A stretch of 64,000 nt of DNA from Syntrophus aciditrophicus SB (GCF_000013405.1 NC_007759.1:2729001-2793000); one strand, 5' to 3'. Shown: positions 43,534 through 52,588, counted from the stretch's first letter. The notes: a model not told the origin generated them from the sequence alone. A program made the numbers and translations.

Positions 43534-44103
43534 TCAGAGAATCACGTCGTCGAGCGACCGTTTGGGCACGTGATGGCCTCCGTTTTCATCTCTCCAGTAC
43601 CGGATGTCGCCCCCGGATTTAAGAGATTCAATCGTAACGGATTCACGAGGCCTGCCCAGAGCCAGCACGAGAAGGATTTCATACTGATCGGAGATGTTGA
43701 GGACCGTCCGCAGAGATTCTTTTTTGATCGAAGCGATCATGCAGCCGCCCAGCCCCCGTTCCACCGCGCCCAGCATCACGCTCTGGGCGGCGATGCCGGA
43801 GTCGCAGCCGAAGTTGCGGGTCACGGTCGTATCCCCCAGCATCACGATATACCCGGAGGGACGCTCTCCCTCGGAAGGACCAGGCCAGTCCTTCAGATAG
43901 CCGGCCCAGGCAAGACAGGGAAAAATCCGGGCGTTCTTTCGGGAATCGGCGGAAAGAACATACCGGAGCGGCTGCAGATTGGCCGCCGACGGAGAGAGCC
44001 GGGCAAGATCCACCAGCTCCCTCAGCAACTCTTCGGAGAGAGGTTCCTTTTCATCAAAGCGGCGGTAACTCCTGTTTTTTAAAACCAGTTCCCGGATCGT
44101 CAT
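43534..44103 (-). CDS. Nitroreductase-family protein
   Basis: A 189-residue flavin (FMN)-binding oxidoreductase. The N-terminal NRSYRRFDEKEPLS with LARLSPSAANLQPLRY binds FMN, and GAVERGLGGCMIASI is the second conserved segment. ILLVLALGRPRE matches the C-terminal pattern. GGAGAAAATC precedes the ATG. It lies 36 bases downstream of the isochorismatase-like gene on the same strand, a likely operon. Confidence 0.9.
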   Translation of the reverse strand: MTIRELVLKNRSYRRFDEKEPLSEELLRELVDLARLSPSAANLQPLRYVLSADSRKNARIFPCLAWAGYLKDWPGPSEGERPSGYIVMLGDTTVTRNFGCDSGIAAQSVMLGAVERGLGGCMIASIKKESLRTVLNISDQYEILLVLALGRPRESVTIESLKSGGDIRYWRDENGGHHVPKRSLDDVIL

Positions 44104-44139
44104 GATTTTCTCCTTTCCCTTATTCCAACCCAGCAGGGC

Positions 44140-44700
44140 TCAGTCCAGTTTCTGCAGAAACTCGTCCACGGTCATGACCTGAAGCAGAGGATCCAGAGGA
44201 TTCCTGCGGAAGCAGTTCAGGACGTTCTCATGAATTTCCGCCTTATGGGATGCGCACCCGTCCTCGATAAAGAAGGCCGCAAAATCATTGGCCAGCGCGT
44301 CAAGAACGGTCGACAATACGCACCAGTGGGTGGTGATCCCCGTTACGGCCACGGTATCCACACCGTAAAGGCGCAGCGTCTGATCGAGATCGGTCTTGAA
44401 AAAAGCGCTGAAACGGCGTTTGGGCAACCAGATATCCGTAGGAGCCTGAACCAGCAGATCGGTCACTTCGGCGCCTTCAGTGCCGCGGATGCTGCGTTCC
44501 TTCATTCTTCCCTTAAAGATGAAATCCCCTTCCAGAAAACTGTCCGTAGAAAAGATGACGGGAATCGAACGCTTCCGGGCCTCCTCGGTAAGACGGTTGA
44601 TGGCGGGCACGATGGCCCGGGCAAAAGGCGTAATAAGCTCCGGATGAGAGGAATCCAGTGATTCCTTGACCATATCGATGACAATGACAGCTGGTTTCAT
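44140..44700 (-). CDS. Isochorismatase-family cysteine hydrolase
   Basis: A 186-residue hydrolase of the isochorismatase/nicotinamidase family. VIVIDMVKESL holds the catalytic Asp, KRRFSAFFKTDL the Lys region, and TGITTHWCVLSTVLDA the nucleophilic Cys. Substrate cannot be told from the motifs. The ATG at 44,698-44,700 is preceded by AGGAG and is preferred over a GTG three codons earlier. Confidence 0.9.
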   Translation of the reverse strand: MKPAVIVIDMVKESLDSSHPELITPFARAIVPAINRLTEEARKRSIPVIFSTDSFLEGDFIFKGRMKERSIRGTEGAEVTDLLVQAPTDIWLPKRRFSAFFKTDLDQTLRLYGVDTVAVTGITTHWCVLSTVLDALANDFAAFFIEDGCASHKAEIHENVLNCFRRNPLDPLLQVMTVDEFLQKLD

Positions 44701-44815
44701 AGAGCACACTCCTGAGAATGACGTATTGTTTTTAAAACCAGCAGCAACATAAAAGGAGGCCGGCCCTCAAGTCAAGCTCAAAAGGAAGTCGTCCTCCCGA
44801 AAATGCTCGTTATCA

Positions 44816-44835
44816 CGGGTTATCATACTTTGCCT
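44816..44835. promoter_or_regulatory. Direct repeat in the divergent promoter region of the ModE-like gene
   Basis: GTTATCA occurs twice, separated by CGG, in the ~200-base gap between the divergent isochorismatase and ModE-like genes. It could be a regulator site, possibly autoregulatory. Evidence is position and repetition only. Confidence 0.25.
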
Positions 44836-44910
44836 TGATTTTTTTCCGGTCATCTGACATAAATAGCATATAAAATCGAGCTCAAATTACTCAATAAAGG
44901 AATCAGATCG

Positions 44911-45276
44911 TTGAACATCCAATACAAGATATGGCTGGAAAAGGATGGCCGCGTCCTTTTCGGCAAGGGCCGCGACGAACTGCTTAAGGCTATCGCGGAG
45001 TGCCGGAGTCTGAATGCAGCCGCCAAAAAACTGAATATGTCTTATCGGGCCGCCTGGGGCAGGTTGAAGGCTTCCGAGAAACGACTGGGCATCCCCCTCG
45101 TGGAAATCGAATCGCAGAAGCAGGGGATGCATCTGACCGAGCAGGCTGAAGCGCTGCTCAAGGCTTTCGATCAGCTCGATGAGGAAGTCTCTTCCCTGAT
45201 CGCTCAAAGGACTCAGCAATTGTCCTTTATCTGTAACCCCGACAACAGGAAAAAGGATTCTCCCAATAGCCCGTAA
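44911..45276 (+). CDS. ModE-like winged-helix DNA-binding protein (no molybdate domain)
   Basis: A 121-residue protein corresponding to the N-terminal DNA-binding half of ModE: IWLEKDGRVLFGKGRDELLKAI, then the helix-turn-helix SLNAAAKKLNMSYRAAWGRL. The C-terminal TOBE domains that bind molybdate in ModE are missing, so it may sense metal otherwise or act with a separate partner. The frame starts with TTG after GGAA. It is just upstream of an IS3 remnant and close to the metal-handling gene cluster. Confidence 0.82.
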   Translation: MNIQYKIWLEKDGRVLFGKGRDELLKAIAECRSLNAAAKKLNMSYRAAWGRLKASEKRLGIPLVEIESQKQGMHLTEQAEALLKAFDQLDEEVSSLIAQRTQQLSFICNPDNRKKDSPNSP

Positions 45277-45347
45277 AGCTAAGCATCGATTTAAAATTAC
45301 AATCCTTTCCTGAGATCAGAATTTTCTCCTTTCCCCTGAACGAGTTT

Positions 45348-45385
45348 TTTTGCTTGACATTATGCCCTTAATGACATAAGCAAAA
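45348..45385 (+). promoter_or_regulatory. Palindromic promoter-like element, copy A
   Basis: Perfect 8-bp arms TTTTGCTT/AAGCAAAA enclose 22 bases beginning GACATTATG; the left arm end and core form a perfect TTGACA -35 box. The same design, with different but again self-complementary outer arms and the same 22-base spacing, occurs before the metal-cluster operon at 62,947-62,980. Probably a regulator-bound promoter. Confidence 0.45.
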
Positions 45386-45460
45386 TTCTCATCCTGATGA
45401 ATCCGGATTTTGGAATTCATTGCAACACATTTTTAAACTCGTTTTAAAGGAGAAAATAAC

Positions 45461-45898
45461 ATGGAACCGAAAAGAAAGACGTACTCCCCATCCTTTAAAG
45501 CCAAAGTTGTTCTGGAAGCTATCCGAGAGCAGAAGACTTCAACGGAAATCGCCAACCGGTATCAGGTTCACCCGGGGCAGATCAGGAATTGGAAGTCCAT
45601 AGCAACCCGGGGGTTGACGGAACTTTTCTCCACTCGGAAGAAAGAAAGTGATTTGCAAAAAGAAAAACAGATTCACGATCTTTGCCGTCAGGTTGATCAG
45701 CTGCAACGGGAACTGAACTGGCTACGGGGCAATCTGGACTTGAACCACAAGGACCGCGTATCACTCATCGACAGGCAATCTCTGGGAATCGCCGTATGTC
45801 GTCAAGCTGAATTGCTGGGTGTTTCCAGATCCAGCGTTTACTATCAGCGGACAGGAAGTAAGCGGGAACATCTGTTGAAGCGCCAGGTCGGTGTGTAA
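45461..45898 (+). pseudogene. IS3-family transposase remnant (OrfA fused to start of OrfB)
   Basis: The first ~95 residues are an OrfA helix-turn-helix and leucine-zipper protein (TYSPSFKAKVVLEAIREQKT; ELNWLRGNLD). The frame then runs straight into an OrfB start (LGIAVCRQAELLGVSRSSVYYQ), normally reached by frameshifting, and ends after ~20 residues more. The DDE integrase domain is absent. GGAGAAAATAAC precedes the ATG. A dead fragment. Confidence 0.82.
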
Positions 45899-46005
45899 AT
45901 TCATTTCGTAAGGCAGCTTTTTCACCAGTGCAGTACCTCGGACATTGCTTTACATTTCAGCCAAGGGTTGATTTTTAATTACCGGCAGGGCGGTCCCTTC
46001 TTCTC

Positions 46006-46812
46006 TCAACTCTCCTCGATCTTAAACAGCTCATCATCGGCAAGTGATTCAATACGGTCCGGATCGACATTTCCCCGTACGGTCAGGGAGATTCGTCCGT
46101 CCTTTTTCCTCCAGGTGCTGGACAGAAACTCCCGGGAGCGTTGAAACAGGAACCGCGGGGGATTTGCCAATCGGGCACGGGACAGCCCCTGCAGCACATC
46201 GGCGAGACAGCCGGATCCGGTCACTTCCACAAACAGCTCGTCATCGTTCAGTTTTCCCCATCTCTCCTGGACAATCAATGCCATCCGCACGGCAATCCGC
46301 AGGTCGGCACAGAGCTCCCAGTGGTGGGCAAGGGCTTCCTTTTCCAGGAGCTCTTTCTTCATCTGCCGGGTTGCCGGCACGATTTCGGGTGTCCGAGGGG
46401 AAAATACAATGTCATGCTCGTAGTAAGGTTTGATATCCAGAACGGCGGTTCCGTTCACGGCATCCATCCCGCTGACGAACAGGCGGTTTTCTACAACCTT
46501 TTCCAATCGGACGAGGGTCAGGGCAACAGGATTCGGCCGGATCGGAGTCCTCAGGGCAAAAACGCCATACTTGGGCACGCTGGGATTCACCCTTGAGGGA
46601 GAGGCGGTAAGGACATTCCGTCTAGACTCGTGAAACCAGCACAAAATCCAGAGGTGAGAATTTTTGTCTATCTTATCGAGGGCTGCCGCATAGTCCGGAA
46701 AGATTTCAATGATTGCATCACTCCCCTGCGGCGACATTTTCGCCGTGGAGACGTCTGCCGAAATCACGGTCCCGATCGGCCGCAGTTCCATGGAATTTCT
46801 TGTGGCATTCAT
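46006..46812 (-). CDS. TrmO/TsaA-type domain fused to an FmdE-like domain
   Basis: A 268-residue two-domain protein. Residues ~8-140 are TrmO/TsaA-like, a SAM-dependent N-methyltransferase fold, with LWILCWFHESRR, VFALRTPIRPNPVALTLVRL and DIKPYYEHDI. Residues ~150-245 match the FmdE domain (ELCADLRIAVRMAL; VTGSGCLADVLQGLSRAR), a metal-linked domain named after molybdenum formylmethanofuran dehydrogenase operons, though the usual HGHxCPG ligands read HHWELCAD. A role in tRNA modification is less likely than one in metal or metallophore chemistry, given the gene cluster. GGGAGG precedes the ATG. Confidence 0.78.
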   Translation of the reverse strand: MNATRNSMELRPIGTVISADVSTAKMSPQGSDAIIEIFPDYAAALDKIDKNSHLWILCWFHESRRNVLTASPSRVNPSVPKYGVFALRTPIRPNPVALTLVRLEKVVENRLFVSGMDAVNGTAVLDIKPYYEHDIVFSPRTPEIVPATRQMKKELLEKEALAHHWELCADLRIAVRMALIVQERWGKLNDDELFVEVTGSGCLADVLQGLSRARLANPPRFLFQRSREFLSSTWRKKDGRISLTVRGNVDPDRIESLADDELFKIEES

Positions 46813-46924
46813 GCTTTTCCTCCCTTATCCGTGCTGGAAATGACTGCCGTTCGCAGCAACTGCTTTAATGGATTTCTTTCGTGAACAGGATATGTCATGG
46901 AGAAGACCCTGAGCGGGGAGAATC

Positions 46925-47740
46925 TCAGGCCGCTGTCCAGTTACGGCGCAGGTGAGTCAGATTGCCGCCGCGGCAGAGGAGAATGATTTCGGCCAGTATC
47001 GACAGAGCAATCTCCTGAGGCTGATTACGGCCGATAGACAGCCCGACCGGACAATAGAGCCGATCATCAATTTCTCCACCGCGGCTTCTGATGTTCTCGA
47101 TCAGCACGCGCGCCTTGTTCGGACTGCCCACCATGCCGATATAGGGGAGATCCCTGTCAGGAAGCAGTTGCTCCAGCACGATCTCGTCATGATCGTGTCC
47201 GTAAGTCATGATCACGCAGTAACTCAAGGCCGAGAGTTCAATATTCTCGGAAATCCTGTCAAAGGGGGCGCATATGAGGGCCGCCGCCCCGGGAAAATTT
47301 CCGGGGGTCAGGATCTCCGGTCGGTCATCATAGACCCGACAGGGCATTTCAATGGCCGCGCACAGACGCGCCAGGCACTGACCGATATGGCCGCCGCCGA
47401 AGATTACCAATTCGGGCTCCGGCACAATCGGCTCAATAAAGACCGTCAGTGAGCCGCCGCAGGCCCCCAGCGGGCGATCCTCGGCTACCCACTCTTCCCC
47501 CTCGGCCAGGGAGACAAAGCGCTGGGTGATGCAGGTCCGCTCTGCGATAGCCTTGCGGGCCAGTTCGATGCACTGTCGCTCGGCCGTGCCTCCCCCCACC
47601 GATCCGGCGCTCCGGCCGTCTTTATCCACCACCATCTTGGCCCCGGTCTTACGGGGTGTGAATCCCTGGGCGGCGATAACCGTCACGATCGCGCAGGGCA
47701 TACCCTTTGCCTTCCATTCAACCAGGCGTTTCAGCCACAT
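46925..47740 (-). CDS. XdhC/CoxI-family protein
   Basis: A 271-residue protein of the family that prepares molybdenum cofactor (sulfuration/insertion) for xanthine dehydrogenase-type hydroxylases. The N-terminal XdhC part has GSVGGGTAERQCIE and LGACGGSLTVFIEPI. The C-terminal Rossmann part begins ELVIFGGGHIGQCLA and ends with the YIGMVGSPNKARVL and GLSIGRNQPQEIALSILAEI segments. No xanthine dehydrogenase gene is in the window. The ATG at 47,738-47,740 follows GGAGAAAAAGG; the longer upstream frame is not supported. Confidence 0.9.
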   Translation of the reverse strand: MWLKRLVEWKAKGMPCAIVTVIAAQGFTPRKTGAKMVVDKDGRSAGSVGGGTAERQCIELARKAIAERTCITQRFVSLAEGEEWVAEDRPLGACGGSLTVFIEPIVPEPELVIFGGGHIGQCLARLCAAIEMPCRVYDDRPEILTPGNFPGAAALICAPFDRISENIELSALSYCVIMTYGHDHDEIVLEQLLPDRDLPYIGMVGSPNKARVLIENIRSRGGEIDDRLYCPVGLSIGRNQPQEIALSILAEIILLCRGGNLTHLRRNWTAA

Positions 47741-47957
47741 CCTTTTTCTCCTTTCCTGTCCCGTTGCCACGATCAAGGGGCATGCTGTGTTTTTTAGTTG
47801 TCGGCTCCTCGAAGTAAGTTTCAGCAAGCCGGCTTTACCGCTGCCCTGCCGCCATGATGTCATTTGTGATAAACAGCAGTCGAGTTAATCCATTCTGCAT
47901 GCGGAAATGCCTTCGGCCGTGCTGAATCGCCGACATCACCTTGAATGATCGGAATAT

Positions 47958-48746
47958 TCAGCGGGCCAGGGCGGAAATCCGTTCCTGCAATGCACGCAGG
48001 TCTCTGGCCATGTTGAGGCTCCGGAGAGCCCCGGCCGGGGCATTGGCGATACTGCCTCCTCCCAGCAGCGCATAATTCGACATAAGCTCTACATCGTCAA
48101 TCTGGGTAATGCCCAGCATATCGATGCCGTAATCGAAGAGCACAGGGCTGGCGGGTACGGTGGGCCCCATGATAATCCGCATTCTGGCCGATGGGGTCCG
48201 GCGGATTACCGCCTCCAGAGTTTCATTGACTACGGTAAGCCCGGTCATGAGCACCAGTTCGGCCTTCTCCAGCACTTCGTCGGCCTCGTTCCAGTGGATA
48301 TCACCCGGACGCGGGAATAACTCCACAATGGTTACCGGGTAGCCTTTTTCACGCCACGCCGCCGCTGTCTTAAAGTAGCCGATAAAGCAGGTCGGTATGC
48401 GGCACGCGGCCGGCTCGACGAGTTCGATGGCTCCCCCGGCGATCGTCGCGGGTGGATCGGGCAGCAGAGATTTGAGGCACGCCATCCCGACGCTGCGTTT
48501 GAGGATCTCCCGGCTGACCAGAAGTTCGAGGGCGGCCGCCCGCGCGGGCCGACCGATCCAATCCCCCATCCAGGTCCCCATTCCTGCAGGATCGGTAAAA
48601 CCGGGCATGCCGTGAAAGTAAGTCGAGATTGACCATTTCCCCGTCTTGACCAGGACCCAGTTGGCATAAATGCGAATCTCCTCGACGCACGCCGCCGGAT
48701 CGGCATCGGCAGCGATGCGCCGGATCATTTCTTCGTAGAATCCCAT
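47958..48746 (-). CDS. DUF364-family protein (putative heavy-metal chelation domain)
   Basis: A 262-residue protein with the DUF364 Rossmann-like domain: CFIGYFKTAAAWREKGYP, IVELFPRPGDIHW, DEVLEKAELVLMTGLTVVNETLE and IIMGPTVPASPVLFDYGIDMLG. DUF364 proteins are described as putative heavy-metal chelators; biochemical function is unknown. A second, longer DUF364 protein lies at the far end of the same cluster. GGGAGG lies before the ATG. Confidence 0.85.
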   Translation of the reverse strand: MGFYEEMIRRIAADADPAACVEEIRIYANWVLVKTGKWSISTYFHGMPGFTDPAGMGTWMGDWIGRPARAAALELLVSREILKRSVGMACLKSLLPDPPATIAGGAIELVEPAACRIPTCFIGYFKTAAAWREKGYPVTIVELFPRPGDIHWNEADEVLEKAELVLMTGLTVVNETLEAVIRRTPSARMRIIMGPTVPASPVLFDYGIDMLGITQIDDVELMSNYALLGGGSIANAPAGALRSLNMARDLRALQERISALAR

Positions 48747-49155
48747 GGTTCAGACTGAGCCTCCCTGTATTTTGCCCGTCTTCTTTGTCTGTCCGACGGA
48801 AACCTGACTATACATTAAATTTCCTGTCTCTGTAACAGTAAACGGGAGTTTTTCCTGGAACAGCCATCCCTGTTTCCAAGGAGCCTCAGCTCTCGGCGTT
48901 TGTCCTCCTGATAAACCACAGCCATTGTCCCGTCCTTAAGCACGAGAATGCCTGGGAGAGTATTGCTGATAAGCGTCGTACTCGAGATGACAGCGATGTC
49001 CATCCGCGCCCACCTGGCCGAAGACGATCTGCTCGTCGCCTTCGGCCGCATGGAAGCTGTAAGCCCCTGTTTCCGTAACATACCGTCTAAGTGCGGATGT
49101 TCGCCGCGATGGGGGATTAATATTTAAGAATTAAGAAGTTCAAAGAAATTCCTTA
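48747..49155. other. Gap between DUF364 gene and TonB receptor with possible gene remains
   Basis: About 409 bases with no complete gene. On the minus strand, two frames show short protein-like stretches (ETGAYSFHAAEGDEQIVFG near 49,025-49,080, then PGILVLKDGTMAVVYQED near 48,870-48,960 in another frame), which may be remains of a decayed gene. I cannot name a family. Confidence 0.3.
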
Positions 49156-51180
49156 CTAAAACCGATAAGTCAGATTGGTGAAGAAAGTACGCCCGGCCTG
49201 GGGATATCCTTCATCGAAGGCGTAATCCTCATCCATAAGATTCATCACGCCTCCTTCAATCTGCAGCCCTTTCAAAATCTCATATGTGGCTTTGGCATTC
49301 ACCACGGTATAGTCACCCGCTACACGGACTCCATCCGAGGAACTGTACCGTTTCGAATCGGTTTCCATATCAATAAGAAAACTTAAAAATTTTACGGGAG
49401 TATATTTCACGTAGGCGAAAAATTTGTGTTCGGGCACGTTGGTGATCTTGTCGGAGTTGGTGCGGTTGTCGTCATAAATGTAGGTGTAGTTGATCCCGGC
49501 ATCCAGCGTCGTGGTCAACGGGGCGGATAAATCGATCTCAAAACCGTACTGATTGACATCGCCGATATTCTGATTCTGTAAGGTCGTTTTACCCGCATTA
49601 TTCGGGTCGGGGACGGTCACACCAAGGATATAGTCTTCGATGTCACGATAGAAGAGGGCTGTCTTGAGAGCAATCCGCTGAAAAAGGACATCCTGATAGC
49701 CCAGTTCGTAATTTGTCCCTTTCTCCGGATCGAGATCGGGATTGGGAATGGCCCTCCCCAGCTTGTAGGAATATTTATCCTTGATACTGGGAAAGCGGGT
49801 CTTTTGAGAGACGCTGAGGTTAATCTTTCTCGTGTCGGTGAACGAATAGAAAAGGCCGGCCTGAGGATTCCACGCGTCGGCATCTGAATCCGGAAAATCA
49901 CGGTGATCAGCATAGTTCCAGTCCTCGGCCTGGACGGTTTCCTGCCTGTCATAACTCAGGCCGAGAATGGCATGAAGTTTGTCGGTAATCGTGATCGTAT
50001 CCTCAGCGCCGATGGAATAGATCCTTTCCTCGAACCTCTGGAAGGGATCCGGCAGGTTGTGTTCCTTATGCACATCCATTTTGTAGTGGCCGGCTACTTT
50101 GAGCAGGTTGCGCGGCACAAGGGAAGTGCCCAGTTCCAAAGATCCCCCGTAGGTATAATCGTCATACTGGCTCATGAAGGATGATTTCTTCTTCATGGTC
50201 GAATAGGTGGCATCGTCATAGCTGTTGAGGGAATTCTGATATTGATCATAGTACACCCGCGCTTTTGCATAGCTTTTGTCCCCCAGGGGCGTGCGGGAGT
50301 TGAAGTGAATCCCTTCCATGTCCCAGTAGGGCCACTGCCAGTACCTGATCGTCTCGGTGGATGCCGTTCCGGCGTAAGGCGGCGTCTCTTTTTTTCCTTT
50401 CTGTTTATAGTAGCTCAGGGCATATTCATGACCGTCCGCCGGGGTGAAACCTAACTTCAGATTATATGTCCAGTCCCGCCTGTAGGAGTTTTCCCGGCGG
50501 TCTCCATCCTCTGCCGGGGTCGGATCGAAATCATCGGACAGATAGAAAAAATCACTGCGAAGAAATGAAATGCCGCCCTGGGCATACCATAGTTTCTGCC
50601 TGGTGCCTACATTCGCGTATCCTCTATAGCCTTCCCCGCTGAACATGCCGATTCCGGCATCACCTTCCAAAGCCTTCTCGGGACGCTTCGACACGAGATT
50701 GATCGCCCCACCCATGGTGTTTGGTCCGTACAGAACCGAAGTGAAGCCCTTGGAAACAACGATTTCCGAGAGGCCGAAGGTGGTAAATCGGTTCAAGTCC
50801 GGATAGCCGTCATAGGGCACATAAATCGGTACGCCGTCGAGAAAGATAGGCACATGCTTTTGATCGAGGCCCCGGACATAAACCATCTGTTCGTTCCTGG
50901 CGCCCACTGTCGAAAGGGTAATGCCGGGCACGAGATTCAAAGCGCTGCCAAGCGTATCCCGGTTGAATTGCTTCATCTCCTGGTCGGTTATCTTTTCTAT
51001 GGTGGTATTCTTGCTTTCTTCTCCTTTCGCGGTTATTTCGATCTCTCCGAGGGTGAAAACTCCATCTCCATCCTTCACTTCGGCAGCCTGCGACTTCGCC
51101 CCGATTATAAGGCACAACATCAGAACGCCTGAAAGAATGAAGAACCAACTGCTGTTTCTGCTGCACCTGAATTCCATCAT
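49156..51180 (-). CDS. TonB-dependent outer-membrane receptor 1
   Basis: A 674-residue receptor with signal peptide (residues ~10-33), plug domain (TLGEIEITAKGEESKNTT; LNLVPGITLSTVG; VYVRGLDQKHVPIFLDGVPIY; SVLYGPNTMGGAINLVSKRP) and a 22-strand-type barrel ending in FFTNLTYRF, with the terminal Phe of outer-membrane proteins. It imports a scarce chelate using TonB energy. GGAGG lies six bases before the ATG. The upstream gap contains a perfect 18-bp hairpin. It is at the end of the uptake part of the cluster. Confidence 0.95.
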   Translation of the reverse strand: MMEFRCSRNSSWFFILSGVLMLCLIIGAKSQAAEVKDGDGVFTLGEIEITAKGEESKNTTIEKITDQEMKQFNRDTLGSALNLVPGITLSTVGARNEQMVYVRGLDQKHVPIFLDGVPIYVPYDGYPDLNRFTTFGLSEIVVSKGFTSVLYGPNTMGGAINLVSKRPEKALEGDAGIGMFSGEGYRGYANVGTRQKLWYAQGGISFLRSDFFYLSDDFDPTPAEDGDRRENSYRRDWTYNLKLGFTPADGHEYALSYYKQKGKKETPPYAGTASTETIRYWQWPYWDMEGIHFNSRTPLGDKSYAKARVYYDQYQNSLNSYDDATYSTMKKKSSFMSQYDDYTYGGSLELGTSLVPRNLLKVAGHYKMDVHKEHNLPDPFQRFEERIYSIGAEDTITITDKLHAILGLSYDRQETVQAEDWNYADHRDFPDSDADAWNPQAGLFYSFTDTRKINLSVSQKTRFPSIKDKYSYKLGRAIPNPDLDPEKGTNYELGYQDVLFQRIALKTALFYRDIEDYILGVTVPDPNNAGKTTLQNQNIGDVNQYGFEIDLSAPLTTTLDAGINYTYIYDDNRTNSDKITNVPEHKFFAYVKYTPVKFLSFLIDMETDSKRYSSSDGVRVAGDYTVVNAKATYEILKGLQIEGGVMNLMDEDYAFDEGYPQAGRTFFTNLTYRF

Positions 51181-51238
51181 GAAACCTCCACTCTTATTTT
51201 TTCATCCCGACCCGTCTCAACGATCCGTCTCTTCCTGT

Positions 51239-51282
51239 CCGTCAAAAGGCACGCTCTGCGCGTCGAGCGTGCCTTTTGACGG
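51239..51282 (-). repeat. Perfect 18-bp inverted repeat with an 8-base loop
   Basis: CCGTCAAAAGGCACGCTC and its exact complement flank TGCGCGTC, between the decayed binding-protein gene and TonB receptor 1. There is no U-run after it on the minus strand, so it may be an mRNA stability or regulatory hairpin, or a small repeat element. Confidence 0.9.
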
Positions 51283-51336
51283 AAACGGTCTCAGGCGATG
51301 AATGAGTCCGGGCAGGCTTGAACGACAAATCTTACG

Positions 51337-51809
51337 TCACCTCCGTAGGATCTCCCTCGCCTCCCGCGGCCCAAGGTTGACCTGGAGAAAGAGTCTGAAA
51401 AAATCCTGAGTTTCTTTGACCATGTCTACTCTGTATTTGTCGGGGTGCAGAGTGCCGGCGAGCCATCTGGCTCCCAGCAGACGCATGAAGGATGGCGGGC
51501 GGTCGAACCAGTTGAAAGGCTGGCTGGGGATGAGATAGACCCTTTTATTCCGCTTTCCCATTCCCGGATCGGGAAATTGAGACCGGCCAGCATGGTGGGA
51601 TCAAGGGCGTAAAGCATGTAGGTTACCGGCGGCGTGGTGCTGTATACCTTCCGGGGACGATCGGGCACGTTTACCTTTTCCCCGAACATATCGGGAATTT
51701 CCCTGCCCTGCGATTGCCCTGATGGAGCCAGGACTGCCAGCAGGAAAATCGCCAGCGCCCACAATATGCAGCAGAACCTGCCTTCCATTGCTGCCGTGCG
51801 ATGTTTCAT
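51337..51809 (-). pseudogene. Decayed ABC substrate-binding protein with internal deletion
   Basis: The N-terminus (signal peptide; VPDRPRKVYSTTPPVTYMLY; MLAGLNFPIRE) and the C-terminus (RVYLIPSQPFNWFDRPPSF; FFRLFLQVNL) both match the intact binding protein at 56,477. About 200 residues between them are missing and the two pieces are in different frames. It overlaps the preceding methyltransferase stop by four bases (ATGA), the trace of an old operon. It cannot make a working protein. Confidence 0.88.
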
Positions 51810-52588
51810 GATCCGATCTCTCTGTCTTTCGTCCAATACAGAACCGCCCAGTAATAATTCCTTGAATAAGGCAACTGCCAATGACCCTTGACCCACACGA
51901 GATGCTCTCTCAGGTAGGCCCGAACTTTCTCTTCCTCTTCGCCCGTCATTCCTTGAAACATCCACAGCTGATCTTCAAACGCCTCTTCATGGCTTTCCCA
52001 CGAATTGCGGTAAGACTCAGGAATGAAGGAGACATTTGCCGGAATGCCCATCTCATAAAGCAGGTTGTAGTAGAAGATATAATCCGGCCTCGTGTTGCGT
52101 TCCCTGTCCGCTGCTTCGAGAAGTCGCCAGTCGAAAGGACCGGAACCAACAGCCACGGAGATATAGACCGCCTTTGTTGCAGCCCTGTTCAGCTTGGCTA
52201 TGGAATCCATTGCCGTCTCGCTGAGAAGCGACCGGGAGGCGATGGCCACGTCATGAACACCGATCCCCAGATCGTCCCAGTCATCTTCCCAACGCCCCTG
52301 AAGGGTTTTCACATTCGTGATTTTCCCTGCCAGACAACGCTGTTCGACAATCTCCAGCATCCGCATGGAGAAATCCACAGCGGTGATGAATTTCACCCTG
52401 TTTGCCAGAGGAATGGCGATTGTCCCGCCGCCGCAGGCCATATCAAGCACTGTCCAGCTTTTGCGGGGCTTTAGAATCCGGAGAAAGGCCCTGGGATATC
52501 CGGTGGAGGCGGCGTGTTCCGAAAACTCGCGGGCCCTTCCATCCCAGAAATCCCGCCTGTCTGAAGATACAGATGTTTTCTCATTCAT
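51806..52588 (-). CDS. Class I SAM-dependent methyltransferase
   Basis: A 260-residue soluble methyltransferase. The SAM site is VLDMACGGGTIAIPLA with the acidic AVDFSMRMLEIVE after it. YNLLYEMGIPANVSFIP and LWMFQGMTGEEEEKVRAYL are seen downstream. It is coupled to the decayed binding protein and lies inside the TonB/ABC cluster, so its substrate may be the transported chelator. A second such gene lies at 57,553. Confidence 0.88.
   Translation of the reverse strand: MNEKTSVSSDRRDFWDGRAREFSEHAASTGYPRAFLRILKPRKSWTVLDMACGGGTIAIPLANRVKFITAVDFSMRMLEIVEQRCLAGKITNVKTLQGRWEDDWDDLGIGVHDVAIASRSLLSETAMDSIAKLNRAATKAVYISVAVGSGPFDWRLLEAADRERNTRPDYIFYYNLLYEMGIPANVSFIPESYRNSWESHEEAFEDQLWMFQGMTGEEEEKVRAYLREHLVWVKGHWQLPYSRNYYWAVLYWTKDREIGS

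Noticed and set aside
45461-45898. Active IS3 element
   Set aside because: The integrase catalytic domain is missing and the OrfA/OrfB join is in one frame; it is a fragment.
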